A stretch of 39,425 nt of DNA, taken from an uncultured Fibrobacter sp. GTDB lineage: Bacteria > Fibrobacterota > Fibrobacteria > Fibrobacterales > Fibrobacteraceae. The stretch spans positions 1-39,425 of the forward strand of contig CAMZDZ010000005.1 in assembly GCA_947305535.1 (NCBI GenBank), given 5' to 3'. The notes under the pieces are model-generated. The model made no database searches, was not told where the DNA came from, and saw nothing but the letters and a program-made list of their open reading frames with translations. Shown here piece by piece: positions 7,601 through 14,469 of the stretch. Every line of letters begins with the position of its first letter. Position 1 is the stretch's first letter. A program made the translations under genes and the position numbers.

Positions 7601-10145
7601 TCCAACCATTCGGAATATCGGTCGAAAGCGGAACAGCGATATGCACCTTTATAGGAGCATCGCTTTGTTTCGCCTGCAAAACAACATCTGCCGAGTAACC
7701 AGCAACAATTTCCTTGCTTCCCTTGTCAAAGGACACTTCGACTTGTTCATTTTTCAATCCATGAACAACCACATACAAGGGTATTTCTTTTTTCTTCTCA
7801 TCCTCGGTATAAGTGCAAACATACACCCCTTCTTCAAGCAGCGAGCCACTAGAATAAAGCAATTGCGAACCCGATTTGATTGCCGACGGGCACGACATTT
7901 TTTCCGAGGACTTTTTCTGTTTTGAACCATTCAAAGCCACGACATTGTAGTAATCCGCCAGGCGACCTACAGGATCGCGTGTCAGGTAAACAACACGGGG
8001 CAAAACAATTGCGGTTTTTTGGACCATGTCAAAATCAGAAGGATCCCTAGAAATGTTTTCCCGACTATTGTATTGAGACTCCACAGCAACCGTCAACTGG
8101 GGTGCCGTAGCAATATGGTACGCATCTACAGAACGTCCCAATTCAGATGCAATAGTAGATGTCACGCCAGTAAATCCGGAACAAAGGCCGGTACCATCGT
8201 AGTTACAGAGAATGTGCGAATTCACCAAATCCTCGACCAAAGATTGGTTGAATCTAATGGCCAAGGTATTATTACCATTTGCCGAATTCAGCTGATTACT
8301 TCCAGAAAGGAAGATTGATCCGTGCATGGGAATCGGATTTGCAACTTTCGTATCGAAAAGACCTATGTTGCCATCACTATAAATGAAATAGTTGTATTTC
8401 GGATTTGGGACCGTATTGGAAGTGATAATCCCCTTATCACCGGTATTGGGCCATCCATTGGGCAAATAGAGGAACACCTGTCCTTCTTCATTCGTCTCGG
8501 GCAGTTCCCATTGCTTGTTCGGAGCCGAAGCACTATTCACGATAAATATAAAATTATGCGAAAGTTTGCCCGCAACAGGCTGTTTCCATTCTGGAGCGGA
8601 AGCAAATTCAACAACAAGCCAAGAATTATCATAAAGGTTATCGTTTTTCTCAGCCGAAGAAAAACAGGCATTCAACAATTCCACAGGATTGTCCATGTTC
8701 GCCTTCCAAATGTCTTCGCTACAACCGCGAGGATTCGAGGCGCTATGAACAAATCTTGAATTCAGCAACGCAGTATTGAATTGTATCGGATCCTGAACAA
8801 CACCATCCGCATCCTTTTTGAATATCTTGTCATAATATTTTTTGAGGCTGTCTGCACCCCATTTCTGCTTTTCTTCGTCAGTAATCGAGGCGGTAAGATT
8901 TCCCATATAGGCAAAATGGACTGTATTATCAGTCGTGCTCCCCGCCTTGGCGCACTTGTAAGCACCATTGTCGCCACAAACATCAGCCGGGACACCAAGA
9001 GTGCTAAAGCCATTCACATAAATGCGGTGTTCGGAACTAGAACCAAAAAAGGTTTTCTTTATATGTTTAAATTCGACCTTACCCTGAGATGAATTTTCGC
9101 TGATATAAGCATTTCCCCTCACGCGGAGAGAGTCGTAATTGCTGCAATCGTTATGAATGCCATTGGGGAACGCCAATTTTCCATTCAATACCAGGTTACT
9201 TTCCATAAGGATGTAACCCCTCTCATTTTCCTGTTCATTGTTGCATTTGAGATGGTCAATCGATCCCGAAGTCACGTTGTTCCTAAAAACAAACTTTCCT
9301 CCAATAGGATTTTCAAACCCATGGACATTCGCCGAAATGTAACTGGGCCGATCATTCGGGTGCATACCGCCCTTCAAATAAGCAGTCCCGCTGACTGTCA
9401 TTTGGTTCGACGAAGCCGTACCATAAAGGGGGCCACCTACATAAAGTTTTCCACTGACATTGAGGTTGTTGCCAAAAGCCAAATCGCCTGTAACATACAA
9501 GTCTTCGATGTCGCCTTGATTGTTGACATAGAAATTTCCATCCAAAATAAGGTATTCCGTCGCCTTGATTTGGTTGAGCCCCTGACCACCAGCATTTTTT
9601 ACCGAAGGAGACTGTTTAACAATTGCCGCATCAACATCGATAACATCCGCTGTGGTAAGTCCACCATGGAAAGCTTCCTTATAGTTCAGCGGCTGAGTCT
9701 TCGTAGGAATTCGAACCTGATACAACCCGCTCACATTGAAAACAGCCATTTCACTATACTTGGCATTGTCACGAGTCGTTCCAACTGAAAGAATTTTCAG
9801 TTTATAGTTCGACTTTTCCGTATTTACGCCAACAAGCCAAACACTGTCTTTCATTTTGCTGGAGGTCAATCTCGGCAAAACTGGATTCAAGAAAATCGGC
9901 TTCTTGGAATTCTCAAAATACTGTTGAATCAAGGCGCCTACATCATTTCCGTTGAACGACATCCACGAGCGAGCTGCGTCAATACCCGCTCTTGCGGCCA
10001 TTCGGGCTTCAGAAAGTTCCAAACGAGCAACCGATGAACCACCGACAGAGCTCAACCACTTGTACGTTGCCGTTGCGGCGATTGTCGCCACCATCATGAA
10101 CAGCAGCACCGTTACAAGAGATACACCTTTCTTTAATTTATTCAT
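2580..10145 (-). CDS. Giant GspK/PilX-like prepilin with adhesin-like cysteine-rich repeats
   Basis: This 2521-residue protein begins like a type IV prepilin: a short basic leader (M-N-K-L-K-K-G), then a ~22-residue hydrophobic helix and an E/A-rich amphipathic helix (A-R-M-A-A-R-A-G-I). The residue at mature position 5 is Thr rather than Glu, as in GspK and PilX-type minor pilins that sit at a pilus tip. Residues ~195-370 are Gly/Asn/Val-rich with repeated L-x-V-x-G patterns suggesting a beta-helix. Residues ~1150-1600 hold Trp/Tyr-rich segments of unknown fold. Residues ~1830-2521 carry about eight modules marked by C-x(2-3)-G-x-C-x-Y/W at roughly 85-residue spacing. It starts 12 bases after the GspJ/PilW-like gene, with AAGGTG close upstream. 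Usual GspK/PilX proteins have about 200-350 residues, so the size is extraordinary. A tip adhesin role is inference. The gene looks AT-richer than the housekeeping genes nearby. Confidence 0.8.
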   Translation of the reverse strand: MNKLKKGVSLVTVLLFMMVATIAATATYKWLSSVGGSSVARLELSEARMAARAGIDAARSWMSFNGNDVGALIQQYFENSKKPIFLNPVLPRLTSSKMKDSVWLVGVNTEKSNYKLKILSVGTTRDNAKYSEMAVFNVSGLYQVRIPTKTQPLNYKEAFHGGLTTADVIDVDAAIVKQSPSVKNAGGQGLNQIKATEYLILDGNFYVNNQGDIEDLYVTGDLAFGNNLNVSGKLYVGGPLYGTASSNQMTVSGTAYLKGGMHPNDRPSYISANVHGFENPIGGKFVFRNNVTSGSIDHLKCNNEQENERGYILMESNLVLNGKLAFPNGIHNDCSNYDSLRVRGNAYISENSSQGKVEFKHIKKTFFGSSSEHRIYVNGFSTLGVPADVCGDNGAYKCAKAGSTTDNTVHFAYMGNLTASITDEEKQKWGADSLKKYYDKIFKKDADGVVQDPIQFNTALLNSRFVHSASNPRGCSEDIWKANMDNPVELLNACFSSAEKNDNLYDNSWLVVEFASAPEWKQPVAGKLSHNFIFIVNSASAPNKQWELPETNEEGQVFLYLPNGWPNTGDKGIITSNTVPNPKYNYFIYSDGNIGLFDTKVANPIPMHGSIFLSGSNQLNSANGNNTLAIRFNQSLVEDLVNSHILCNYDGTGLCSGFTGVTSTIASELGRSVDAYHIATAPQLTVAVESQYNSRENISRDPSDFDMVQKTAIVLPRVVYLTRDPVGRLADYYNVVALNGSKQKKSSEKMSCPSAIKSGSQLLYSSGSLLEEGVYVCTYTEDEKKKEIPLYVVVHGLKNEQVEVSFDKGSKEIVAGYSADVVLQAKQSDAPIKVHIAVPLSTDIPNGWRIDPANAGGTLTQLSSTADNDIYSFTYTPDGTDMRVFTVTTETYADLSTMTFQFADDFCENCTIKTPEWTTLYISNRVRVSRSNFGTDFCNNPDRAAKFKSDYMQECDSVIKWPSCVPIMSNDPEWVKIKGCAYIEKNDSWNCTTDGQSVRLSNALTGEPKCQVFIPDSSLVLKKADATYILPAMIKRKQVDVRVQFEGDRGSTRAKVYYERPHMNYDGSALLDSTDWCDDDDGCTYKLFAGDLVTVQKERRSDRYNYLVCKGDDCFKRDTVLPVESIRFTLGGTSADTVEFHFGEKDKHCFYTDFDTTRAWCRNNSETDCFDYCKSGDHCTVNDGHYKNADWMIVYENKVWKALNWDEGFFPPQLGGHVEAPSGFRVSALGELLSIDTRGYRSTVALNTVRAGYNGKMTAMFEVVSVTANAWNQLVNNPIDDGFIFRSNANASEYFLMSVISKENSNPLGFWTYARICYVTTRDSKKSNVCQDVPFKRGLLDNQPALMTRLSYASTNITVHDDLVTVTLHYNFGSKDIGSAIAQFDLKDKFANVIHKDEAHEYVGFKLGVPYLLQDLFNSSFKIHDIGWASETYADSCWNTPSVTCSFRANYAGGMVPKDSLVTPWVGMSSWFDGKHCDVTYFYNGCDLKDDLFVDGWNLFGISLAYGDNDLACRLTRDKGFYRWSAQKLDLYKRGKLKGDDYWFQEEGYHGYPYAPNNKQMGYVNEASVLVYCTGTGTNGHVYPASCGDFIVGTYEQCSETYEELLDEVPSYCFADTCRPELAIDSVINTRDAAIEFTITELYNGKVDVYLMDADSNYSAKAMTVNSSGDYSFEVAQYSDNGGFNPQRVVAVAFVPNGATSYRVTHIKSNCPYAFGLRCNDATYNSQSKKWRVSAEVMHPERAKECATKGLGSAYDVEELDPQSCSGFVQEIEQDGVYGQLDEREYYFTVTAYDEQGQVMDTCITPKTTIQPLEIGCSVSETEVDRAGGIPSFSFTLSGCPADGCPYTIIYPDGSKKQGVGTSAEDICPDKGCRLYNSSDDKWSEGEYSYDVDVYGNHCLGNNMFTVMPEPPDANCTASIVDGVFKADVTFEGGANPASWRGKFDISATGTFAFTDPLGVVLHTQAIKQSDRTFTYELPAEFQKCKAGTCHYYAVLRLHGDDTHFCSQEWDVRAPLGDASCPADINNQDPKKEIKVSPNMGGCEEGDCSWEITMNSSSVKSGTDFDGKSEISFTDANAAGQRTYKLTVSNPDGDKKECNFKVAFDNSALTATCNFTSYQLTWGSQATINIDGNCENCDYEVKSPSGNKVAEGKTNGNFLSTDVSVQVNESGTYSVYVNGASTPTCVAEVTMPNLGTQTCTFPSTLSSGGTGKLTATISECSDGDCSWPYVLKKGGQQVSAGATGRSVEIDLPGPGSYALYLNDQTSPACEGTIEKKNDCYIKDKKSSYKYGESFTFVVNEFTKERGDYYLTDPSGNNVGSKIHCGSRSPCEGGSYNISDAKAVASGTYKFAAKGNDCSDDIVVAPRSLECETKKYGNSCYLEVTPSGCENGCKVKYVGASDPHGPVDVKTTMSTINNVKCSSYWKVFFEDDENTKFICGRDQLPPSPKLISCTKKKWNEGKYSRYLEIKAENCEGGCTLNLKRQDNDYTWTESITNSGTVTGLGGQNYDVWFDSGVVMHCD

Positions 10146-10157
10146 ACTTCACCTTCT

Positions 10158-11474
10158 TCAATTTTCACCATTACTCGGGACAGGAACCACCATAGACAAA
10201 TTTCCTGATTCGCCGTCACGTTTGAGTTTCAAATCCAATCGCATTGCCTTGATTTTCTTCTTATCTTCTACTTCAGGCACATAGCTTTCATCAAAATTAA
10301 AATGGGACAGATCAACCTTATTCAATGTTAAATCGGCTATGGTAACCGAACCATACGGAGCCGTAGGCGAATACATTGCAAAAGTAAAAGCAAGGCACAA
10401 ATCCTTTTTTGCCGTCTTTACGCTAAAACGAACAGATCTATGACTATCGGCATTTTTTGCAATAGGAGGATAAAAGGCATAATCACGAAGACCTTCTACC
10501 GGAGCTCCATTTTCAGCATTCCGGAAACCAACAGTCATGTGATCCACACCCGGACAGAACGAACGGCTTTTGTCATCGGAAACAAAGGGAATGCGGAATG
10601 AAAGTTCGTATTCTTCATCGGCTTCCAAATCCACCTTAGCACACATGCTCTTCCATGATGAAGATGTTTCGTTATAATCAAGAGCTCCTGTAGCAAGATA
10701 TAATTGATTAGCCTTTTTCGTAGTAGCTACAGTCTGGCTAGTTACATCATAGTTCGTAGAAAAACCAGATAAAGTTACGCTACTACCGCCCCTCTGCGGT
10801 TCACGTACAAGATTTTCAAAATCATCCTCCCCATATCGAGCCACCAATCTAAACGCATTGGCATTTCTATCCGTTGAGGGCAACAGCCGCGGAGAATTAT
10901 CACTAGACATATTGCTATAATCCGATTCAAGAACCGATGGTTTGGCCGGAATAACGTTAAAAGAAACGACATTATCTGCAATTTCGACACTCGGCGGATC
11001 CACCAGAGGACAATCATCCGGGACCGTCGCCAAAGCCGACTGTAATGTCTTACATTTACGGTAAAGTTTCCCATTATTTACGAACCACTCAACTTCTTCA
11101 ACCGATTCGTAGGAACCATCCGCCGCATAACGCATACGACGCATTACTAGATCATCGTTATCGTCTTTGGACGAAATGGTAAACGACGACAAATCTCCAC
11201 CATCAGCGTCCATATAAACCATCGATGACACAAAGGCATCATCTGAAGCACCTGAAGTATTCGTGACCAGGGCACTCTTCGCCCCCATCTGGGCGACATC
11301 TTCCTGGATGAGCATCCCCGCCTCTTCGGCGGCGGCGTTCGCCTTGATCATGCTCTCGGTCCGCACTCGCATCTTAGTGCTGTTGCTGAAAGCCTGGCCC
11401 GCCACGATGACAACCACACCGACAATGGCGATGTAGACCATGAGTTCAATCAAAGTAAAGCCGGACTTCTTCAT
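10158..11474 (-). CDS. Minor prepilin, GspJ/PilW-like
   Basis: The 438-residue product has a classical type IV prepilin N-terminus: leader M-K-K-S-G, then F-T-L-I-E-L-M with Glu at mature position 5, followed by a ~20-residue hydrophobic helix. It is cleaved and N-methylated by prepilin peptidase in known systems. The large C-terminal part is longer than usual GspJ/PilW (about 200-350 residues) and has Cys residues and a long beta-rich region. The ATG overlaps the stop of the upstream GspI/PilV-like gene (ATGA), and the giant pilin-like gene follows 12 bases later. Position third in the operon fits GspJ/PilW. GspI, J and K homologues form the initiating tip complex in type II secretion; the same arrangement here is inference. 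Confidence 0.85.
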   Translation of the reverse strand: MKKSGFTLIELMVYIAIVGVVVIVAGQAFSNSTKMRVRTESMIKANAAAEEAGMLIQEDVAQMGAKSALVTNTSGASDDAFVSSMVYMDADGGDLSSFTISSKDDNDDLVMRRMRYAADGSYESVEEVEWFVNNGKLYRKCKTLQSALATVPDDCPLVDPPSVEIADNVVSFNVIPAKPSVLESDYSNMSSDNSPRLLPSTDRNANAFRLVARYGEDDFENLVREPQRGGSSVTLSGFSTNYDVTSQTVATTKKANQLYLATGALDYNETSSSWKSMCAKVDLEADEEYELSFRIPFVSDDKSRSFCPGVDHMTVGFRNAENGAPVEGLRDYAFYPPIAKNADSHRSVRFSVKTAKKDLCLAFTFAMYSPTAPYGSVTIADLTLNKVDLSHFNFDESYVPEVEDKKKIKAMRLDLKLKRDGESGNLSMVVPVPSNGEN

Positions 11475-11929
11475 CGCACCACACTTGAAACGTTAACTGA
11501 CTGCACGGAGCCCTTGAAATTCCACGACACCTTCACGTCCACCTGCTTGGCGTACACGTGCTCAATATTGTCGTAGTTGGAAGATGTCTCGGTCTTGTAC
11601 TCGCTGGCCGAGCCCACGGTCACGTCAGCGCTGTATGTCACGCTCGACTTGCCGCCCGTTCCACGGTCCCAGGACTTGACGATGTCGTTCTTGGAGAAAG
11701 ACGTGATAGAGGCGACTCCCACAGTCTTGAGGGAATCGATGATGTTCTGAGCCACTTCGACGGCGCCGTCGCGGCCGCGGATTCTCAGCAGAGCCTCGCG
11801 GTTGCCGACCTGCATGTGCAGAAGGGCCAAGTACAAAAAGCCGAGCACGGCGGCAGAAATGAGGACCTCGACGATGCCGAATCCGGACATGCTGCCAAAA
11901 ATTTTCTTTCTAAGATCGCGCACGTGCAT
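11471..11929 (-). CDS. Minor prepilin, GspI/PilV-like
   Basis: From the ATG at 11929 the product has 152 residues. A basic leader (R-D-L-R-K-K) ends at G, followed by F-G-I-V-E-V-L with Glu at mature position 5 and a hydrophobic helix. The leader is somewhat long for the class. The downstream part has the A-Q-N-I-I-D pattern common after the helix in PilV/GspI proteins. The start was chosen at 11929 because its A is the last base of the preceding gene's TAA (TAATG). A longer frame from TTG at 11944 would overlap the upstream gene without a better ribosome site. It is the second gene of the minor-pilin operon and overlaps the next gene by 4 bases. Confidence 0.85.
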   Translation of the reverse strand: MHVRDLRKKIFGSMSGFGIVEVLISAAVLGFLYLALLHMQVGNREALLRIRGRDGAVEVAQNIIDSLKTVGVASITSFSKNDIVKSWDRGTGGKSSVTYSADVTVGSASEYKTETSSNYDNIEHVYAKQVDVKVSWNFKGSVQSVNVSSVVR

Positions 11930-12456
11930 TAGAGGTCCGCCCAATTTGCACCGCTGTCGTAAGAAATTTGCGGGGTGATATTGTTCTTGCTCTTTTTCTT
12001 AAGCACTTTGGCCCACTTGTCACCGTTGCCGTACTTGATAATAATGCAGCCTTCCACGGGAGCCGCGCTTAAGCCGAACTTGGGTTCGAAAATTGCTCCG
12101 TCCGAACCCCAGGAGGTACTCCCCTCCTTGCAGCTAGTATCAAAGTTCAGTTCGCCCTCGAGAGTGTACTCGCTGATGTGGGTTGCGCCTTCAGAGCCGC
12201 ATTCGCCCTTGACCGCATAAATGGTCTTGCCTTGGATTTCGACGCACACCTTCTGCGACAGACGGTTGGTCTCGCTGGCGACGCGTTCCAGATAGGCAGT
12301 GACATTGATGGCGGCGTCCTTCACGCGATTGTTCACAACCGCGCCGTGCAGACTCGCGGCGCCCATAGCCGAAAGAATACCCATGATGGACACCACCACG
12401 AGTAGCTCAATCATTGTGAACCCTTTTTTCATCTCTCTCGAATGTAACATATGCAT
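11929..12456 (-). CDS. Minor prepilin, GspH/FimT-like
   Basis: The 175-residue product has a 12-residue leader ending K-K-G, then F-T-M-I-E-L-L with Glu at mature position 5 and a hydrophobic helix, the hallmark of prepilin peptidase substrates. Length and the V-V-S-I-M-G-I-L pattern fit the GspH/FimT family, minor pilins that help initiate pseudopilus or type IV pilus assembly. Translation most likely starts at 12456: AGGAGA at 12465-12470 is 8 bases upstream, whereas the internal ATG at 12432 has GAGAG too close to it. It is the first gene of the operon. The major pilin, ATPases and secretin are not in this window. Confidence 0.88.
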   Translation of the reverse strand: MHMLHSREMKKGFTMIELLVVVSIMGILSAMGAASLHGAVVNNRVKDAAINVTAYLERVASETNRLSQKVCVEIQGKTIYAVKGECGSEGATHISEYTLEGELNFDTSCKEGSTSWGSDGAIFEPKFGLSAAPVEGCIIIKYGNGDKWAKVLKKKSKNNITPQISYDSGANWADL

Positions 12457-12613
12457 ACCCTATTTCTCCTAAGTGATTGTTAGTCACAAAGTAAGAAATA
12501 TTCGCAGACAACTTTCGAATAGACAAGGAAGGGGAGCTCGCTTTTCAGAAGCAAGCCCCACCCTACTTACCAACAATAATATAAGTAATTATCACTATCA
12601 CATCAAGTGAGAT

Positions 12614-12658
12614 TGTTAACATTTTCTTACTATCAACAATATGTAAACAAATGTTAAC
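12614..12658. repeat. GTTAAC-centred inverted repeat upstream of the pilin operon
   Basis: TGTTAACATTT and AAATGTTAAC are nearly exact inverted copies about 25 bases apart, each itself containing the palindrome GTTAAC. They lie about 160-200 bases upstream of the first pilin gene. They could be an operator for a dimeric regulator; this is inference from symmetry alone. Confidence 0.4.
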
Positions 12659-12688
12659 GGCTTAGAAAGCCATAAATACGCTTTTTTT

Positions 12689-12720
12689 CAAAAAAAATAA
12701 GCCGGGTTTTCGCCCGGCTT
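12689..12720 (-). terminator. Terminator of the secreted orphan gene (possibly bidirectional)
   Basis: AAGCCGGG and CCCGGCTT pair around a 6-base loop. The minus strand continues TTATTTTTTTTG and the plus strand continues with a T run as well, so the hairpin can work in both directions. Confidence 0.85.
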
Positions 12721-12761
12721 TTTGTCGTGAAACGGGTTTTACCCGAGGATTCCTGTCGCTT

Positions 12762-13331
12762 TTACTTCTTGGACTTCTTCTTGAGGCCCAGGGTGCCCTG
12801 CTTGTACTCGTGGATGCAGGTGACGGCAGCCATCTTGCACGGGGTGGAGTTGTCGTAGTAGACCACGCGGTCGTTGCGGAAGAGCTCGATGACGAGGTTC
12901 TTGAAGTCGGCGCTCGTGCCCTTCATGAACACGCGGTCGTAGAAGATGTCCATATCGCGGGTGACGACGGTAACCTTCACGTCGCCGCTGTACTGCCCGA
13001 CCTTGCCCTGGATGTGCAGGCCGTAGGGAATCTCGGTGACCTTGAGGTACTTGAGGGTCGCGGGGACCTCGTAGCTGAGGTCGGCCCACGTGGCGGCCTT
13101 GCCCTCATCGCGAAGGTGGAACCACGGAGTGAGATCCTCGGTGTTCTCGCCAAGGGAGTTCTCGATGGCCTCGTTCAAGCTGACCAGGTAGCTGTCACGG
13201 ATGAGGGCGAGTTCTTCCTTGAGGATGGTGAAGTTGTCAGGGGGTTCCGAACCATCGTCGACGGCGAATGCCGGAACAAAGGAAGCAAGGCACACGGCCA
13301 GTGCAAAAATAAGGGAGGTTGTTCTTTTCAT
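12762..13331 (-). CDS. Secreted protein of unknown function
   Basis: The 189-residue product has a clear signal peptide (M-K-R-T-T, hydrophobic core, cleavage after A-F-A), then an acidic mature protein ending in a lysine-rich tail (L-K-K-K-S-K-K). I recognise no domain. The middle contains beta-type segments (V-K-V-T-V-V-T-R) and two Cys near the end (P-C-K and T-C-I). The ATG at 13331 was chosen because the signal peptide begins there; a 15-residue extension to 13376 would run into the tRNA-Leu promoter region. No Shine-Dalgarno sequence is seen. The gene is transcribed away from tRNA-Leu and ends at a strong terminator, so it is probably monocistronic. Confidence 0.75.
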   Translation of the reverse strand: MKRTTSLIFALAVCLASFVPAFAVDDGSEPPDNFTILKEELALIRDSYLVSLNEAIENSLGENTEDLTPWFHLRDEGKAATWADLSYEVPATLKYLKVTEIPYGLHIQGKVGQYSGDVKVTVVTRDMDIFYDRVFMKGTSADFKNLVIELFRNDRVVYYDNSTPCKMAAVTCIHEYKQGTLGLKKKSKK

Positions 13332-13380
13332 AAAATAAAAGTTAACAAATTTTGCTATATTTTCAAGGCAACTCACTGCT

Positions 13381-13463
<83 letters not shown>

Positions 13464-13501
13464 TTAAAAACAAAGGTTTTTCGTAAAATTTCGAGTAAAA
13501 C

Positions 13502-13927
13502 ATGATAGAATTCTACCCCAACAGCATTTACTACCCCCGCGAGGCGGTAGAAGAAAAGCTCGCCAAGGGCGAACTCGACAAGACCGAGAAGCACCTGATA
13601 GGCTGGACGGAACGCCACCGCGGCGAAATCTGGGACTGCGCCCGAGACGACGCGGAGAACCCCACCGACGAAATCCTGCTCGACAACCTGCGCGCCCTGC
13701 TCCTGTGCAAGGGTTCCCTGCAGCCTGCCGCCGAGATGGGCGACATGATCAAGGAAATCAAGAAGGAAGTCTGGTACAGGAACGAGAAGGAACACGAGCC
13801 GGCCGCTGAAGTGGCCGAGGAATGGCGCGCCAAGTACTTGGTCAAGTGGCGCGAGGCCCGCATGTTCGAGGCGTTCATCCTCATCGAGAAGCGCGCCGCC
13901 GACCTGCTCAAGATTCTCAAGGCATAA
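13502..13927 (+). CDS. Hypothetical protein, 141 residues
   Basis: The product is small, charged and mostly helical, with Glu, Lys and Arg rich stretches (E-E-K-L-A-K-G-E-L, E-I-K-K-E-V-W-Y) and no signal peptide, membrane segment or known motif. It should be cytoplasmic. It begins 38 bases after tRNA-Leu with only a weak AAAAAC/GTTTTT hairpin between, so it may be read from the tRNA promoter. A TAAAAT element at 13484-13489 also lies 12 bases before the ATG. There is no Shine-Dalgarno sequence. GC-rich third positions matching the neighbouring genes support coding. Confidence 0.65.
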   Translation: MIEFYPNSIYYPREAVEEKLAKGELDKTEKHLIGWTERHRGEIWDCARDDAENPTDEILLDNLRALLLCKGSLQPAAEMGDMIKEIKKEVWYRNEKEHEPAAEVAEEWRAKYLVKWREARMFEAFILIEKRAADLLKILKA

Positions 13928-13951
13928 AAAAACGGGGCCGGCAAGGCCCCG
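13926..13951 (-). terminator. Terminator of the ftsX-recJ operon
   Basis: CGGGGCC and GGCCCCG form a 7-bp stem with loop GGCAA. The minus strand continues with seven T residues, placing the terminator just beyond the TonB/AgmX-like gene that ends at 13963. It overlaps the end of the convergent gene. Confidence 0.85.
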
Positions 13952-13962
13952 CCAAAATCCCG

Positions 13963-14460
13963 CTAATATTCCGCGAGCCACCTGACCGGGAACCAGAACT
14001 CGGTTATCCCGCCTTTTGTGCGCGGATACACCCAGTACGTCCGGATATGGCGGATAAGCTTCCACTTGAAATCGTCGTCATTCGTATTGCAATAGAGTAT
14101 CTCGGGATAGTCAATGTGGCCCGTGGAGTCGATGGTCAGCTTGAGGCCGACAAGCACGTCGTCGTTGTAGGTGCGGAAATGCTGGGATGCGAGCCAGTGG
14201 AGCCCGGCGGCCCTGCCCTGCAGCGACTTGCCCAGCTTGAGCACGTCGCGGCCGGCGCTGTTCTCCAGCACATACAGGTCATCGACATCGGGCATCAGGA
14301 CTCGGCCCTTGTAGTACGACTGCGGGACGAACTCCTCCACTTCCTCCATGACCATGCGGGTCTTGACGGGGGCGTAGCGCGGAGGAGTGGTGACAAGGCC
14401 ATAGACGATGACCAGGAACACCATGGCGAACAGGACTATCGGAAGGTTTCTCTTGAACAT
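13963..14460 (-). CDS. Membrane-anchored protein with TonB/AgmX-like C-terminal domain
   Basis: The 165-residue product has one N-terminal transmembrane helix (residues ~7-25) and a periplasmic remainder. The last ~60 residues (V-G-L-K-L-T-I-D-S-T-G-H-I, later W-K-L-I-R-H-I-R-T-Y-W and F-W-F-P-V-R-W) resemble the alpha/beta pattern of TonB C-terminal or AgmX/PglI domains: a strand with D-x-x-G, a helix with a conserved W/Y, and a final strand. It lacks the long proline-rich spacer of real TonB. It begins 9 bases after recJ and is the last gene before a terminator, so it belongs to the ftsX-recJ operon. The partner and role are unknown. Confidence 0.65.
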   Translation of the reverse strand: MFKRNLPIVLFAMVFLVIVYGLVTTPPRYAPVKTRMVMEEVEEFVPQSYYKGRVLMPDVDDLYVLENSAGRDVLKLGKSLQGRAAGLHWLASQHFRTYNDDVLVGLKLTIDSTGHIDYPEILYCNTNDDDFKWKLIRHIRTYWVYPRTKGGITEFWFPVRWLAEY

Positions 14461-14469
14461 CGCAACCCC

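Larger units (their letters stand above)
12457..12761. other. 305-base intergenic region between the pilin operon and a secreted orphan
   Basis: This AT-rich stretch must hold the promoter of the minor-pilin operon, but no convincing -35/-10 pair is evident on the minus strand. TTGTCT followed after 18 bases by AATATT around 12500-12530 is only a weak candidate. It contains an inverted repeat (TGTTAACATTT near 12614 and AAATGTTAAC near 12649) and, at its right end, the terminator of the gene at 12762. No small ORF with a ribosome site is seen. Confidence 0.6.
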
